The notes under the pieces are model-generated. The model worked only from the letters and a program-made list of their open reading frames with translations. It did no database searches and was not told the origin of the DNA. A stretch of DNA of 64,000 nucleotides, from NCBI RefSeq assembly GCF_001553605.1, contig NZ_CP014229.1:1950501-2014500 (forward strand). Direction: 5' to 3'. The DNA comes from Desulfovibrio fairfieldensis. GTDB taxonomy: Bacteria; Desulfobacterota; Desulfovibrionia; Desulfovibrionales; Desulfovibrionaceae. The position numbers and the translations under genes were made by a program. Shown in pieces: positions 54,758 through 63,847 of this stretch. Position 1 is the first letter of the stretch; each line of letters begins with the position of its first letter.

Positions 54758-55432
54758 ATGAACAACGCTCCCTTCCTCGCCCCATGCCGCCCGGCGGCCG
54801 CGCTTTTACCGCTCCTGCTGCTGGCCGTGCTGGCCGCGGCGCTGCTGGCTCCGGCACCGGCCTTGGCCCACAGGGTCAATATCTTCGCCTGGCTGGAAGG
54901 CGGCGACGTGGTTGTGGAATGCGGCTTCAACCGCAGTTCGCCGGTCAAGAACGGCTTGATTACCGTCTTTGACGCGGTGGACGGCAAGGAACTGTTGCAA
55001 GGCCACACCGACGACGCGGGACGGTTCAGCTTCCCCGTGCCGCAGGCGGCGCGCGAAGGCCACGGCCTGCGCATCCGGATCAACGCCGGTGAAGGGCATC
55101 AGAACGAATGGGACATGGACGCCTCCGAATTTTCCGGCGCGGCCGCACCCACGGCAAGCCCCACGGAAAAGGTGAACGGGACGGAAGGCGCGGCGGCCCC
55201 TGCCACAACCGCCGTGCCTTCCGTCCCGGCGGCTCAAGCCGTTTCGGGCGCCACGCCGGACCAGGTGCGCGCCATCGTCAACGCCGCTCTGGACGCCAAG
55301 CTGGGACCCATCCGGCGCGATCTGGCGGCTCAGGTCAATGCCGGACCGGGCATTCAGGAAATTATCGGCGGCATCGGCTGGATTCTGGGGCTGGTGGGCA
55401 TAGGCCTTTACTTCAAGGGACGCCGCGTGTAG
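54758..55432 (+). CDS. nikL: NikL-like accessory membrane protein
   Basis: A 224-residue protein with signal peptide (ALLPLLLLAVLAAALLAPAPALA), then HRVNIFAWLEGGDVVVECGFNRSS, a beta-rich carboxypeptidase-regulatory-like domain with GHTDDAGRFSF, an Ala/Thr/Pro linker and a C-terminal helix IQEIIGGIGWILGLVGIGLYF. This is the NikL layout that replaces NikN/CbiN in some systems. The mature N-terminal His may participate in metal capture. Confidence 0.85.
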   Translation: MNNAPFLAPCRPAAALLPLLLLAVLAAALLAPAPALAHRVNIFAWLEGGDVVVECGFNRSSPVKNGLITVFDAVDGKELLQGHTDDAGRFSFPVPQAAREGHGLRIRINAGEGHQNEWDMDASEFSGAAAPTASPTEKVNGTEGAAAPATTAVPSVPAAQAVSGATPDQVRAIVNAALDAKLGPIRRDLAAQVNAGPGIQEIIGGIGWILGLVGIGLYFKGRRV

Positions 55433-55629
55433 AGGACAGCCTAGCTAAATACCGGAGCGGGCGTCCTCAACACTTTGAAATTGTACAATCTCAAAGTTAA
55501 TCTGCTCTAACGACCAGTACGGACGGCTTTTGCCGTGCGCACTGAAAACATGCGACGGGGAGCCGCAAGCGGCGGATACCAATCGCGGCACGCGACTTTT
55601 ATTGAGAATTCGCATACAAAGAATGCATC
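55433..55629. repeat. REP-like repeat in nikL-nikQ gap
   Basis: Contains CTTTGAAATTG and TCTGCTCTAACG (about 55473-55511), diverged members of the repeat family at 53728. No gene is seen. Confidence 0.5.
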
Positions 55630-56391
55630 GTGTTCGACCAGCCCTTTGTCCGACCGTCGCCCCTCCAGGCCATTGACCCGCGCGTGCGCCTGGCGCTCGC
55701 CGCACTGACCGCCGTATGTCTGGCCCTTTTGCAGAATCTGACGGCCTGCTGGCTGGGTCTGGCCCTGGGGACGGTTCTGTTGGCGGTTGCCCGTCCTCCG
55801 TTACTGCCCCTGTTGCGACGGCTGGCGACAGTAAACCTCTTTATTCTCTTTCTCTGGTGCGTGACGCCCTGGACCACGCCGGGCGCGGTTCTGGCCCAAT
55901 GGGGCATCTTTGCCGTCAGCGTCGAGGGCGTGCGTCTCTCCCTGCTGGTGAGCATCAAATCCAACGCCATTGTCTGCGTTTTTCTGGCCCTGGTCGCCAA
56001 CATGGATTCGCCCACCGTGGGCCATGCCATGGAACGGCTGTGCTGCCCCCGGAAACTGGTTTTTCTCTTTCTGTTCACGGGCCGCTATGTACACGTGCTG
56101 GCCACGGAATGGCAGACGCTCAACGTGGCCGCGCGCCTGCGCGGCTTTACGCCGCGCACCAACCTGCACACCTACCGCACATTGGCCTCCCTGCTGGGTC
56201 TCCTGCTGGTACGCAGCTACGAGCGCTCCTTGCGCGTGCGCGAGGCCATGCTGCTGCGCGGCTTCGAGGGCCGATTCCGGTCCGTGGCCGTGTTTCGCGC
56301 CCGCCCCGTGGACGCGCTGTTCGCCCTGGGCCTGCTGCTCTGTCTGGCGGGCATTGTCTGGACGGAGTATGAAGGAGGCCCGCATGTCTGA
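55630..56391 (+). CDS. nikQ: ECF transporter T component NikQ/CbiQ
   Basis: A 253-residue CbiQ-type coupling protein. Membrane helices are at about 20-65, 95-125 and 230-250. The conserved cytoplasmic signatures are AARLRGFTPRTNLHTY and REAMLLRGFEGRF (the two Ala-Arg-Gly coupling helices). GTG start. It overlaps nikO by 8 bp. Confidence 0.9.
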   Translation: MFDQPFVRPSPLQAIDPRVRLALAALTAVCLALLQNLTACWLGLALGTVLLAVARPPLLPLLRRLATVNLFILFLWCVTPWTTPGAVLAQWGIFAVSVEGVRLSLLVSIKSNAIVCVFLALVANMDSPTVGHAMERLCCPRKLVFLFLFTGRYVHVLATEWQTLNVAARLRGFTPRTNLHTYRTLASLLGLLLVRSYERSLRVREAMLLRGFEGRFRSVAVFRARPVDALFALGLLLCLAGIVWTEYEGGPHV

Positions 56392-57139
56392 CATTTCTCT
56401 TTCCGACGCTTGCGAATCCGCCATCTTCAGCCTGGAACAGGTGCACTTCGCCTACGCCCGTGAGGGCAAAGCCCGCACGGTGCTGAGCGATGTGAATTTC
56501 TCCCTTTTCCCCACGCAAAAAATCGGCCTCTACGGCCCCAACGGCAGCGGCAAAACCACTTTTTTCCGCTGCATCACCGGACTGGCCCGGCCGCAGCAAG
56601 GGCTGATCCGTTTCCACGGGCACATCCTGAGTTCTGAAAAAGACTTCCGCGAGCTGCGCTGCAAAGTGGGTTTTGTGCTCCAGCACGCCGAGGACCAGCT
56701 TTTTTTCCCCACCGTGCTGGAAGACGTGGCCTTCGGCCCGCTCAACCTGGGGCTCACGCCCGACGAGGCGCGCCAACGGGCCTTGGAAACTCTGGAGAAT
56801 CTGGGGCTCGCGGGTTTTGAGCAGCGCCTCACCCACCGTTTGTCCGGCGGCGAAAAAAAACTGATCTCCCTGGCCACGGTGCTGGCCATGCGGCCCGAGG
56901 CCCTGCTGCTGGACGAACCCACCAACGGCCTGGACAACGACGCGCGCCAACGGATCATCGACATCTTGCGCGGCCTTTCCACGGCCCGGATCACCATTTC
57001 CCACGACTGGGACTTTCTGGCCCAGACCTCCACGGAATATCTGACCATTCTGGACGGACGCCTCACCCCCTGCGCCCCTTCCTTCGCCCACGCCCATATG
57101 CACGCGCATCCGCTGGGCAACGAACCCCACGAGCATTAG
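56384..57139 (+). CDS. nikO: ECF transporter ATPase NikO/CbiO
   Basis: A 251-residue ABC ATPase. Walker A GPNGSGKTTFF, Q-loop FVLQHAEDQLFF, signature LSGGEKKLISLA and Walker B ALLLDEPTNGLD are intact. The C-terminal tail is His-rich (HAHMHAHPLG, then EPHEH), a probable metal-binding or sensing appendix. It powers nickel/cobalt uptake with NikM and NikQ. GGAGG site at 56374. Confidence 0.93.
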   Translation: MSDISLSDACESAIFSLEQVHFAYAREGKARTVLSDVNFSLFPTQKIGLYGPNGSGKTTFFRCITGLARPQQGLIRFHGHILSSEKDFRELRCKVGFVLQHAEDQLFFPTVLEDVAFGPLNLGLTPDEARQRALETLENLGLAGFEQRLTHRLSGGEKKLISLATVLAMRPEALLLDEPTNGLDNDARQRIIDILRGLSTARITISHDWDFLAQTSTEYLTILDGRLTPCAPSFAHAHMHAHPLGNEPHEH

Positions 57140-57500
57140 AGTGGATTCCCTTTGAAACGCCTTGCGTTTCAAAGATTCATTCAGCCGAGCACCGCGGTTT
57201 TCGGCTGAATCCCCGCCGCCTCGCATTTCAACTTTGAAATGCTCCAACGCCGCATAGTTGCTCTCGATGTCCGCAAGCGGCCCCCTGTAGCCCGGCGTCT
57301 TATCGGCTGCTCTGTAATTCTTTTCTGGACTCGAACGCCTTTTACGCATAGTATTAGGATATGATTAAGTCCCATAGTCGCTGCGATAATCGTCCTGTTC
57401 CGCGAAATAGCGTCTCTGAAGGCTTGCCCGGCGCGGAAGTTTACGATAGAAAGTTACCCCTTCGTTACCCTGTCCTCCAAAGCCGGAAGAGGTTCCTGCC
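57140..57500. repeat. REP-like hairpin cluster after nikO
   Basis: Three hairpins in a row: CTTTGAAACGC (57150-57160 with 57164-57174), ATTCAGCCGA (57179-57188 with 57201-57210) and GCATTTCA (57223-57230 with 57235-57242). They are followed by GCTCCAACGCCGC, the motif shared with 53728. The first may terminate the nik operon. The remaining 240 bases contain no recognised gene. Confidence 0.6.
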
Positions 57501-59198
57501 ATGGTCCACTCGCCCCGCCCCACAGGTTGCCAGATACAACTCGGTTCGCCTGACCCGTTGTGGGAATGGCATATTCCCACGGACGCGCTTTTTCTGAGCG
57601 AGGGCGCCCGCCGCAAGCTGCGTCTTGAAAAAGATGTTCCGACCACCATGGCGGCTTTTGTGGCGCACATTCCGCCGGACTGCCTGCCTTCGCTGCACGA
57701 GTTGCTGGAAGGCGTGCTGAGCGGGGCCAGCGGGCCCATGCTGGAACTGGTCTACCCCTTTGACGACCTGCTCGTACGCGCCGGCCTGCTGATTGTGGAA
57801 CGGAATAACGAAGGCCGCGCCGTGCGCGGCGTCGGCCAGTACAGCGTCTCCGAAACCCTGGCCTACCGCCCCCCAGTGACTACCGGCGCTGGCACGCCGG
57901 ACACGGGCTACTGGCAGTGCTCCCTGACGGAACGGACCATCCGCATGGACAGCCGCTGTTGCGCCCTGCTCGGCTATGCCGACCCCCGGCCGATGGTCAT
58001 CAGCCCGGAACAATGGCGGCAACGTCTGCACCCGGAAGAAGGGGCAGCCTCGAACTGCCGCTATCAGCTCACCCTGGAACTGCCCCAGTGGGGCGACAGC
58101 ATTGAGGACGTGTTGCGCGTCCGCCTGGAAAACGGCGAATACGCGCGCTTCGCCCTGCACGGCACCGTCCTGGAACGCGACGCCGACGGCCACGCCAAGG
58201 AGCTGGCCGGCAGCCTGCAACGCATCGACGCCGCCAGCGCTCCCGCGCGGGGCAACTCCCAGGACGCGGGCCGCCTGCTGCTGGCCATCAACGCCGCGGG
58301 CGACGGCCTCTGGGATTGGGATTCCGCCACCGATGAAGTCTATTACAGCCCGCGCTATCTCTCCATGCTGGGGTACACGGCGGAACAGTTTGCCGGTGAT
58401 CTTGAAACCTGGAAAAAAAAGATCCATCCGGACGACATCCACAAAATCGTGCCGCCGCAGGCGGCTCTGGTGGAGTCGCCGCGCTACGGCGATTCTTTTG
58501 AATGCACCTACAGGATAATGCGCGCCGACGGCACCTGGGCCTGGATACTGGGACGCGGCTATGTGACCCATCGCGACGTCAACGGCAGGGCCACACGTCT
58601 TGTGGGCCTGCATACGGACATCACCACCACCCAGGGCGACAGGGCCAAACTGGAGGACATGGTCAGGAACGACGCCCTCACCGGCCTGCGCAGCCGCACC
58701 TTTTTCAATATGGAAGTGGAGCGCATCGAGCAGAACCATATCCGTCCGGTGAGCGTTATCGCCTGCGACGTCAACGGTCTCAAGCTGATCAACGACTATC
58801 TGGGCCACGCCACCGGCGACACGCTGCTGGCGGACGCGGCCCTGCTGCTGCGCCGCTCCCTGCGGGCCACGGACTGCATCGCCCGCATGGGCGGCGACGA
58901 ATTCACCATTCTGCTCCCCAGCTGCCCCGAAGAAACCGCCCTGAAAATCCTGTTCGAGCTTCAACGCACCTTTGAGGAGCACAACAGCGCGCCCGACGCC
59001 ATGCCCCTGCTTCTGGCCTTCGGCTGCGCCAGCGTGAAAAGCGCGGACATGCCGCTTTCCCGGACTCTGGTGGAGGCCGACAGGGAAATGCTGCGTCAAA
59101 AGCACGCCCAGCGCGGCGCGGCCCATGAAAAAATCAAGGAATGGATCGAGCGCAATAAAAATGTGACCGTCTGCCTTGAAGACTGCCGCTACATCTGA
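57501..59198 (+). CDS. PAS-GGDEF diguanylate cyclase
   Basis: A 565-residue cytoplasmic protein without membrane helices. Two degenerate PAS-like regions (about 15-120 and 135-245) precede a clear PAS fold-3 domain (about 258-380, DGLWDWDSATDEVYYSPRYLSMLGY). The GGDEF domain has the active motif RMGGDEF and an inhibitory c-di-GMP site RATD five residues before it. It should make c-di-GMP with product inhibition. No EAL domain. Neighbours give no hint of the signal. Confidence 0.92.
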   Translation: MVHSPRPTGCQIQLGSPDPLWEWHIPTDALFLSEGARRKLRLEKDVPTTMAAFVAHIPPDCLPSLHELLEGVLSGASGPMLELVYPFDDLLVRAGLLIVERNNEGRAVRGVGQYSVSETLAYRPPVTTGAGTPDTGYWQCSLTERTIRMDSRCCALLGYADPRPMVISPEQWRQRLHPEEGAASNCRYQLTLELPQWGDSIEDVLRVRLENGEYARFALHGTVLERDADGHAKELAGSLQRIDAASAPARGNSQDAGRLLLAINAAGDGLWDWDSATDEVYYSPRYLSMLGYTAEQFAGDLETWKKKIHPDDIHKIVPPQAALVESPRYGDSFECTYRIMRADGTWAWILGRGYVTHRDVNGRATRLVGLHTDITTTQGDRAKLEDMVRNDALTGLRSRTFFNMEVERIEQNHIRPVSVIACDVNGLKLINDYLGHATGDTLLADAALLLRRSLRATDCIARMGGDEFTILLPSCPEETALKILFELQRTFEEHNSAPDAMPLLLAFGCASVKSADMPLSRTLVEADREMLRQKHAQRGAAHEKIKEWIERNKNVTVCLEDCRYI

Positions 59199-59376
59199 CG
59201 CGCCGCGCGCGGAAAAGGCGGATTTTGTAACATAACCGCAAAATTACAGAAAGGCTGACGCAAGAGTATTTTTCTCTTTCGCTTTGGGCACAAAGCTCAT
59301 CCCGTTCATTCGATTGCCCTGGCCCGGTGCGCAGGCCCTCTTGACGGCGGGCGCGCCTTTGGGCCACAATCCGGTC

Positions 59377-60429
59377 ATGCCATCGGACGATACCCCCTCA
59401 GATCCCGACCCCGCTCCTGACAGTCAGGACAGCCCCATGGTGGGCCAAGCGGAAAGCGGGCAGAAAATACTTCAGTTCCTGCAACGGCGGCTCAATCTGC
59501 CGCCGACCCTGCTGCACCGCTGGATCCGCACCGGCCAAGTGCGCCTCAACGGCGGCCGCTGCAAACCCTTTGTGCGCGTAAAGACCGGCGATGTGGTCCG
59601 CCTGCCGCCCTTTGCCCTGAAAATGGCGGCCCAGAGCGGAGCCGCGCCGGTCAGGACGACGGACACGGTCCCCGAGCCTCCGGCGCGCCCCCCGTCTCTG
59701 GAAGCGTCCGCGCCCCTGCCGCCCGTGGTGGGCGCGGAAGGCCCGGTCTGGGCGCTGTTCAAGCCCGCCGGTCTCCCCACGCATCCGGGCACCGGGCACA
59801 GTGACAGTCTGGCTACCCGTCTGGCCGACCACTACGCCCAGGCCGCCTTCAAACCCACGCCCGCCCACCGGCTGGACAAGGACACCTCCGGCATTCTGCT
59901 GGTGGCCGCCACGTTCTCGGCTTTGCGCGAGCTCCAGGAGGCCATCCGCCAACGGAGCCTGATCAAGGAATACGTGGTCTGGGTGCGCGGACGCTGGCCC
60001 TGGCCCGAAGCCCGCCTGCTGCGTCACCAGTTGCGCAAGGGCCTGGAACGCGGCTTTGAAAAGATGAGGGCCGTGCTCACCGCCGCCGGGGAGGAACGCG
60101 CCCTGGAAGCCCTGTGTCTGGCCCGGCCCCTGCGCATACGTGAGAACGAAAGCCTGCTGCTGATCCGCCTGTTCACGGGCAGGACGCATCAGATCAGAGT
60201 GCAGCTGGCGAGCCTGGGGCATCCCGTGCTGGGCGACGTCAAATACGGACCACCGGAACAGCGCGTTGGGGCGGGTCCCATGTACCTGCACGCCCTGCGC
60301 GTGATCCTGCCCGGAGGGCGGATTTTCGCCTGCCTGCCGGACTGGGACGCAGAGCATGCCGTGGGCGTCCTGCCGGAAGTCATGCCCGTCCCGGCGGAAC
60401 ACCAAGGGCAGATTAACGTCGAGAATTGA
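59377..60429 (+). CDS. RluA-family 23S rRNA pseudouridine synthase
   Basis: About 350 residues. An S4-like RNA-binding domain (QKILQFLQRRLNLPPTLLHRWI, then GQVRLNG) precedes the catalytic domain with AHRLDKDTSGILLVA, containing the essential Asp, and FTGRTHQIRVQLASLGHPVLGD. RluC or RluD are the nearest types, but the exact target uridines cannot be assigned. The acidic Pro-rich first 25 residues depend on the chosen ATG at 59377. Confidence 0.85.
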   Translation: MPSDDTPSDPDPAPDSQDSPMVGQAESGQKILQFLQRRLNLPPTLLHRWIRTGQVRLNGGRCKPFVRVKTGDVVRLPPFALKMAAQSGAAPVRTTDTVPEPPARPPSLEASAPLPPVVGAEGPVWALFKPAGLPTHPGTGHSDSLATRLADHYAQAAFKPTPAHRLDKDTSGILLVAATFSALRELQEAIRQRSLIKEYVVWVRGRWPWPEARLLRHQLRKGLERGFEKMRAVLTAAGEERALEALCLARPLRIRENESLLLIRLFTGRTHQIRVQLASLGHPVLGDVKYGPPEQRVGAGPMYLHALRVILPGGRIFACLPDWDAEHAVGVLPEVMPVPAEHQGQINVEN

Positions 60430-60887
60430 CATTCTCCACGTTGACGCCGCCTTCAGCCCATCGTTGCTGTCCTTGCGGCAGCCGTTGGCCGCAGTGCTTT
60501 AGCCGTAGGCGACAAAGGAGCCGTACGGTTAAGGACAGCAACGCTACGGATGGCGACAGCGATTGCACAGAATAAACTGTATCGTTACGCATGCTGTCTT
60601 CAAGCGTAGTTTCCTGCGTCACAACGCTTGAAGCATCTGTACGGCTCCTGCGTCGCCTACAGCTAAAGCAACGCTCGCTTTGCTCGCGAACGGTTAAAGG
60701 CGCCTTGCATTCGGACGTGGGCCTCTGCTTTCGCAGCCGCCGGAGCAAAGCAATTTTGAAAAGTCACTTTGCTCTGTCCGGGACTTCTCGATGACAAGGC
60801 CTTTCCTTTGGCCATGAATGAGGATAATTAGAACATCTTACATTAAAATATAGGCGGCCTTCAGCGCCGCCGGAACAAGGTAACGCC
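60430..60887. repeat. large inverted repeat before der
   Basis: The gap contains arms of about 31 bases (60496-60526 and 60639-60669; GCTTTAGCCGTAGGCGAC against GTCGCCTACAGCTAAAGC, few mismatches) about 112 bases apart. Inside them is a 10-bp hairpin (CTTCAAGCGT at 60598-60607 with 60624-60633). No gene is found. It could be a REP-type or small non-autonomous element. Confidence 0.55.
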
Positions 60888-62246
60888 GTGTCCGATTCTC
60901 TTCCCTACATCGTCCTGGTGGGTCGCCCCAATGTGGGCAAATCCACCCTGTTCAACCGTCTGATCCGCAGCAACCGGGCCATCACCCATGACAGGCCCGG
61001 CGTCACGCGCGACCGCATGGAAGGCGTGGTGCGCCGCAAGGACCTGCCCTCCTTCGGCATTGTGGATACCGGCGGCATCACCCTGGACGCGCACGCCGCC
61101 GTGACCGAAGGCCCCGAAGGCATCCGCGGCTTTGAGCGGGACATTCTGACCCAGGCCGAGGCCGCGCTGGCCGGGGCCGCCGCCGTGGCTTTCGTGGTGG
61201 ACGGGCGCGACGGCCTTCTGCCCCTGGACGAACATCTGGCCGCGCATATCCGGCGCATGGGCCTGCCCACGCTCTGCGTGGTCAACAAGGTGGACGGCGA
61301 GGAGCGCGAGGACCTGCAGATGGCTGAATTCCACAGCCTGGGCTTTCCCCTGCTGCCCGTTTCCGCCGAGCACGGTTACAACATCAACGCCCTGTGCGAG
61401 GATCTGGCCGCCCTGCTGCCCGAAGGCGCTGTCGAGCCCCCGGCGCCCCCGGCTCTGCGCCTGGCCATGCTGGGACGGCCCAACGCGGGCAAGTCCTCCC
61501 TGATCAACGCTCTGGCCGGAGAAGAACGGATGATCGTCTCCGACATGGCCGGCACCACACGCGACAGCGTGGACGTGCGCTTCAGGCGCGACGGGCAGGA
61601 CTACGTCTTTGTGGACACCGCCGGAGTACGCCGCCGCACCAGAATCACGGACAGCGTGGAAAAATATTCGGTCAACGCGGCCATCAAATCCAGCACCAAG
61701 GCCGACGTGACCCTGCTCACCCTGGACGCCACCGAAGGCGTCAGCCAGCAGGACAAACGGCTCATGGACATGCTGGACACACGCAAGACTCCCTTCATGG
61801 TTCTGATCAACAAATGTGACCTGATACCGCCCGCCGCCCTGGCCGCCCTCAAAAAAAACATAACCGAAACCCTGGCCTTTTGCGGGCATGTGCCCATCCT
61901 GGCGGTTTCGGCCCGGACCGGCACGGGCCTCAAAAAGATCCTGCCCCTGGCCCGGAAGATTCATGAGGAATGCCAGGTGCGCATCTCCACGGGCCGGCTC
62001 AACCGGGCCATGGAAGAGGTGCTCACCCGCCATCAGCCGCCGGTGGTCAAACGGGTACGTGCCAAGTTCTTCTACCTTACCCAGGCCGAAACCGCGCCGC
62101 CGACCTTCGTCTTTTTCGTCAGCGACGCCGAGCGCGTGCCCGAAAGCTATACCCGCTACCTGGAACGCGCTTTGCGCAAACTCTTCGGCATCAGCCACGC
62201 GCCCATGCGCATCCATCTGCGCTCCAGCCACAAGAAAAAGAGTTGA
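60888..62246 (+). CDS. der: ribosome biogenesis GTPase Der (EngA)
   Basis: A 452-residue protein with two Era-like GTPase domains in tandem. G1 motifs are GRPNVGKS (12-19) and GRPNAGKS (about 196-203). G3 appears as DTGG and DTAG, G4 as NKVD and NKCD. A C-terminal KH-like domain follows (RAKFFYLTQAETAPPTFVFFVSD). Der acts in 50S assembly and is essential in many bacteria. GTG start. Confidence 0.95.
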   Translation: MSDSLPYIVLVGRPNVGKSTLFNRLIRSNRAITHDRPGVTRDRMEGVVRRKDLPSFGIVDTGGITLDAHAAVTEGPEGIRGFERDILTQAEAALAGAAAVAFVVDGRDGLLPLDEHLAAHIRRMGLPTLCVVNKVDGEEREDLQMAEFHSLGFPLLPVSAEHGYNINALCEDLAALLPEGAVEPPAPPALRLAMLGRPNAGKSSLINALAGEERMIVSDMAGTTRDSVDVRFRRDGQDYVFVDTAGVRRRTRITDSVEKYSVNAAIKSSTKADVTLLTLDATEGVSQQDKRLMDMLDTRKTPFMVLINKCDLIPPAALAALKKNITETLAFCGHVPILAVSARTGTGLKKILPLARKIHEECQVRISTGRLNRAMEEVLTRHQPPVVKRVRAKFFYLTQAETAPPTFVFFVSDAERVPESYTRYLERALRKLFGISHAPMRIHLRSSHKKKS

Positions 62247-62657
62247 GCGTCACGCTTTCGCGGAGTGCCCCGAGGCCGGGCATTTTCCGCAAAGCGGCGA
62301 AAACAGCCGCTTGCGGGCGCGAAGCGCATTGACAGAATCCGCGCAATAATGCAATAGAAAGGCCTTATCTATATGCAGACTGATGACAAACTCCGCTTAC
62401 GCGGTGTTTGCGCCGCCATCGGCTCGTTTTCAGGAAAACTTGCCGGGCGGAAAGGCACAAAAATCAGTCGCTGCGTTGCGGCCTGTTTCCCTAAGCCGCG
62501 TTGCGGCTAAGGGAGAATGCCCGGCTGCCGGGTACCCTTCGGGCAGCTGACGCACGGCAACGCCGTGACCCGCTTCTGATTTTTGGTCGCGTTGACTTTG
62601 TCAACGCTCTTATGCGGAGCGCGCTCCGCACGCACATTTTTTCCGGAGGAGGGGCAG
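62247..62657. promoter_or_regulatory. structured leader and promoter of the binding-protein gene
   Basis: No gene. A promoter-like TTGACA (62329-62334) is followed by CAATAG 17 bases later. The approximately 300-base leader holds hairpins CCCTAAGCCGC (62489-62499 with 62503-62513, one mismatch) and GCGTTGAC (62589-62596 with 62600-62607). It could be a regulatory leader; no known riboswitch was recognised. Confidence 0.4.
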
Positions 62658-63788
62658 ATGAAAAGAGGCATGACCTTGCTTGCGGCAATGGCTTTCTGCG
62701 TGGCGATGACCGCGCCCGCGCTGGCTGCGGATCCCATTAAAATCGGCGTCCAGGGCGCCCATTCCGGCGATCTGGCCTCCTACGGCGTGCCCAGCCTGAA
62801 CGCCGCCAAACTCGTCATTGACGACGCCAACGCCGCGGGCGGCGTGCTCGGCGGGAAGGTGGAAGTGGTCTCCCAGGACGACCAGTGCAAGCCTGAAATG
62901 GCGACCAACGCGGCCACCAAGCTGATTTCCGACAAAGTCGCCGTGGTCATCGGCCCCATCTGTTCCGGCCCCACCAAGGCCGCCCTGCCCCTGTTCCAGG
63001 ACGCCAATCTTATCGCCGTGTCCCCCACGGCCACCACGCCCGGCCTGACCGAAGACGGCAAACATCCGCTCTTCTTCCGCACCGTGGCCAACGACAACGC
63101 CCAGGCCCGGCTGACCAGCGACTTCATGCTCAACAAGTTGAAGGCCAAAAAAGTCGCCTACCTGCATGACAACGGCGACTACGGCAAGGGTTTTGCCGAC
63201 AACAACCGCGTGTTCATGGAAAAGGGCGGCGCGGAAACCGTGCTTTTTGAAGCCGTTACCCCTGACGCCGTGGACTTCTCCGCCGTGGTGCGCAAACTGC
63301 GCCGCGCCAAGCCCGACATCGTGGTTTTCGGCGGCTACCAGCCCGTGGCTTCCAAGCTGATCCAACAGATGCGCCGCGACCGCCTGACGACCCCGTTCAT
63401 CGGCCCCGACGGCGTGAAGGACGAGACCTTCCTTAAAATGACCGGCAAGGACAGCGAAGGCGTATATGCCTCCTATCCCAAGGACACCAGCACCCTGCCC
63501 GAATACAAGAAGGCGCGTGAGGCCCACGTCAAGGCTTACGGCAGCGAGCCCGGCTTCGGTTACTATAACGCCTATGCCGCCGCCCAGTGCCTGCTGGCCG
63601 CCATTGAAAAGGCGGGCGGCACGGATACGGCCAAAATCAAGGAAGTCTTGCGCACCAACCCGGTGGACACCCCGCTGGGCAAGATCAGCTTCAACGAAAA
63701 GGGTGACGCCGCCGGCATGGCGCTCTCCGTCTATCAGGTCAAAAACGGCAAGTTCGTGGAGCTGGACCACAGCCTCACGCTTCAGTAG
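62658..63788 (+). CDS. branched-chain amino-acid type ABC binding protein
   Basis: A 376-residue periplasmic binding protein of the LivJ/LivK type. Signal peptide MKRGMTLLAAMAFCVAMTAPALA, then IKIGVQGAHSGDLASYG, VVIGPICSGPTKAALPLF, ISFNEKGDAAG. The ATG at 62658 has GGAGGAGG upstream. Permease and ATPase genes (livHMGF) are not in the window; the downstream gene is on the other strand, so they must be elsewhere. Ligand class is likely branched-chain or related amino acids. Confidence 0.9.
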   Translation: MKRGMTLLAAMAFCVAMTAPALAADPIKIGVQGAHSGDLASYGVPSLNAAKLVIDDANAAGGVLGGKVEVVSQDDQCKPEMATNAATKLISDKVAVVIGPICSGPTKAALPLFQDANLIAVSPTATTPGLTEDGKHPLFFRTVANDNAQARLTSDFMLNKLKAKKVAYLHDNGDYGKGFADNNRVFMEKGGAETVLFEAVTPDAVDFSAVVRKLRRAKPDIVVFGGYQPVASKLIQQMRRDRLTTPFIGPDGVKDETFLKMTGKDSEGVYASYPKDTSTLPEYKKAREAHVKAYGSEPGFGYYNAYAAAQCLLAAIEKAGGTDTAKIKEVLRTNPVDTPLGKISFNEKGDAAGMALSVYQVKNGKFVELDHSLTLQ

Positions 63789-63795
63789 CACTGGC

Positions 63796-63823
63796 GGGGG
63801 CGCGGGACGCCGCGCCCCCTTTT
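63796..63823 (+). terminator. rho-independent terminator of binding-protein gene
   Basis: Perfect 10-bp stem GGGGGCGCGG (63796-63805) with CCGCGCCCCC (63810-63819), loop GACG, then TTTT. Just after the stop at 63788. Confidence 0.8.
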
Positions 63824-63847
63824 CCGCCCCGCGGCGGCGCGGCAGCC

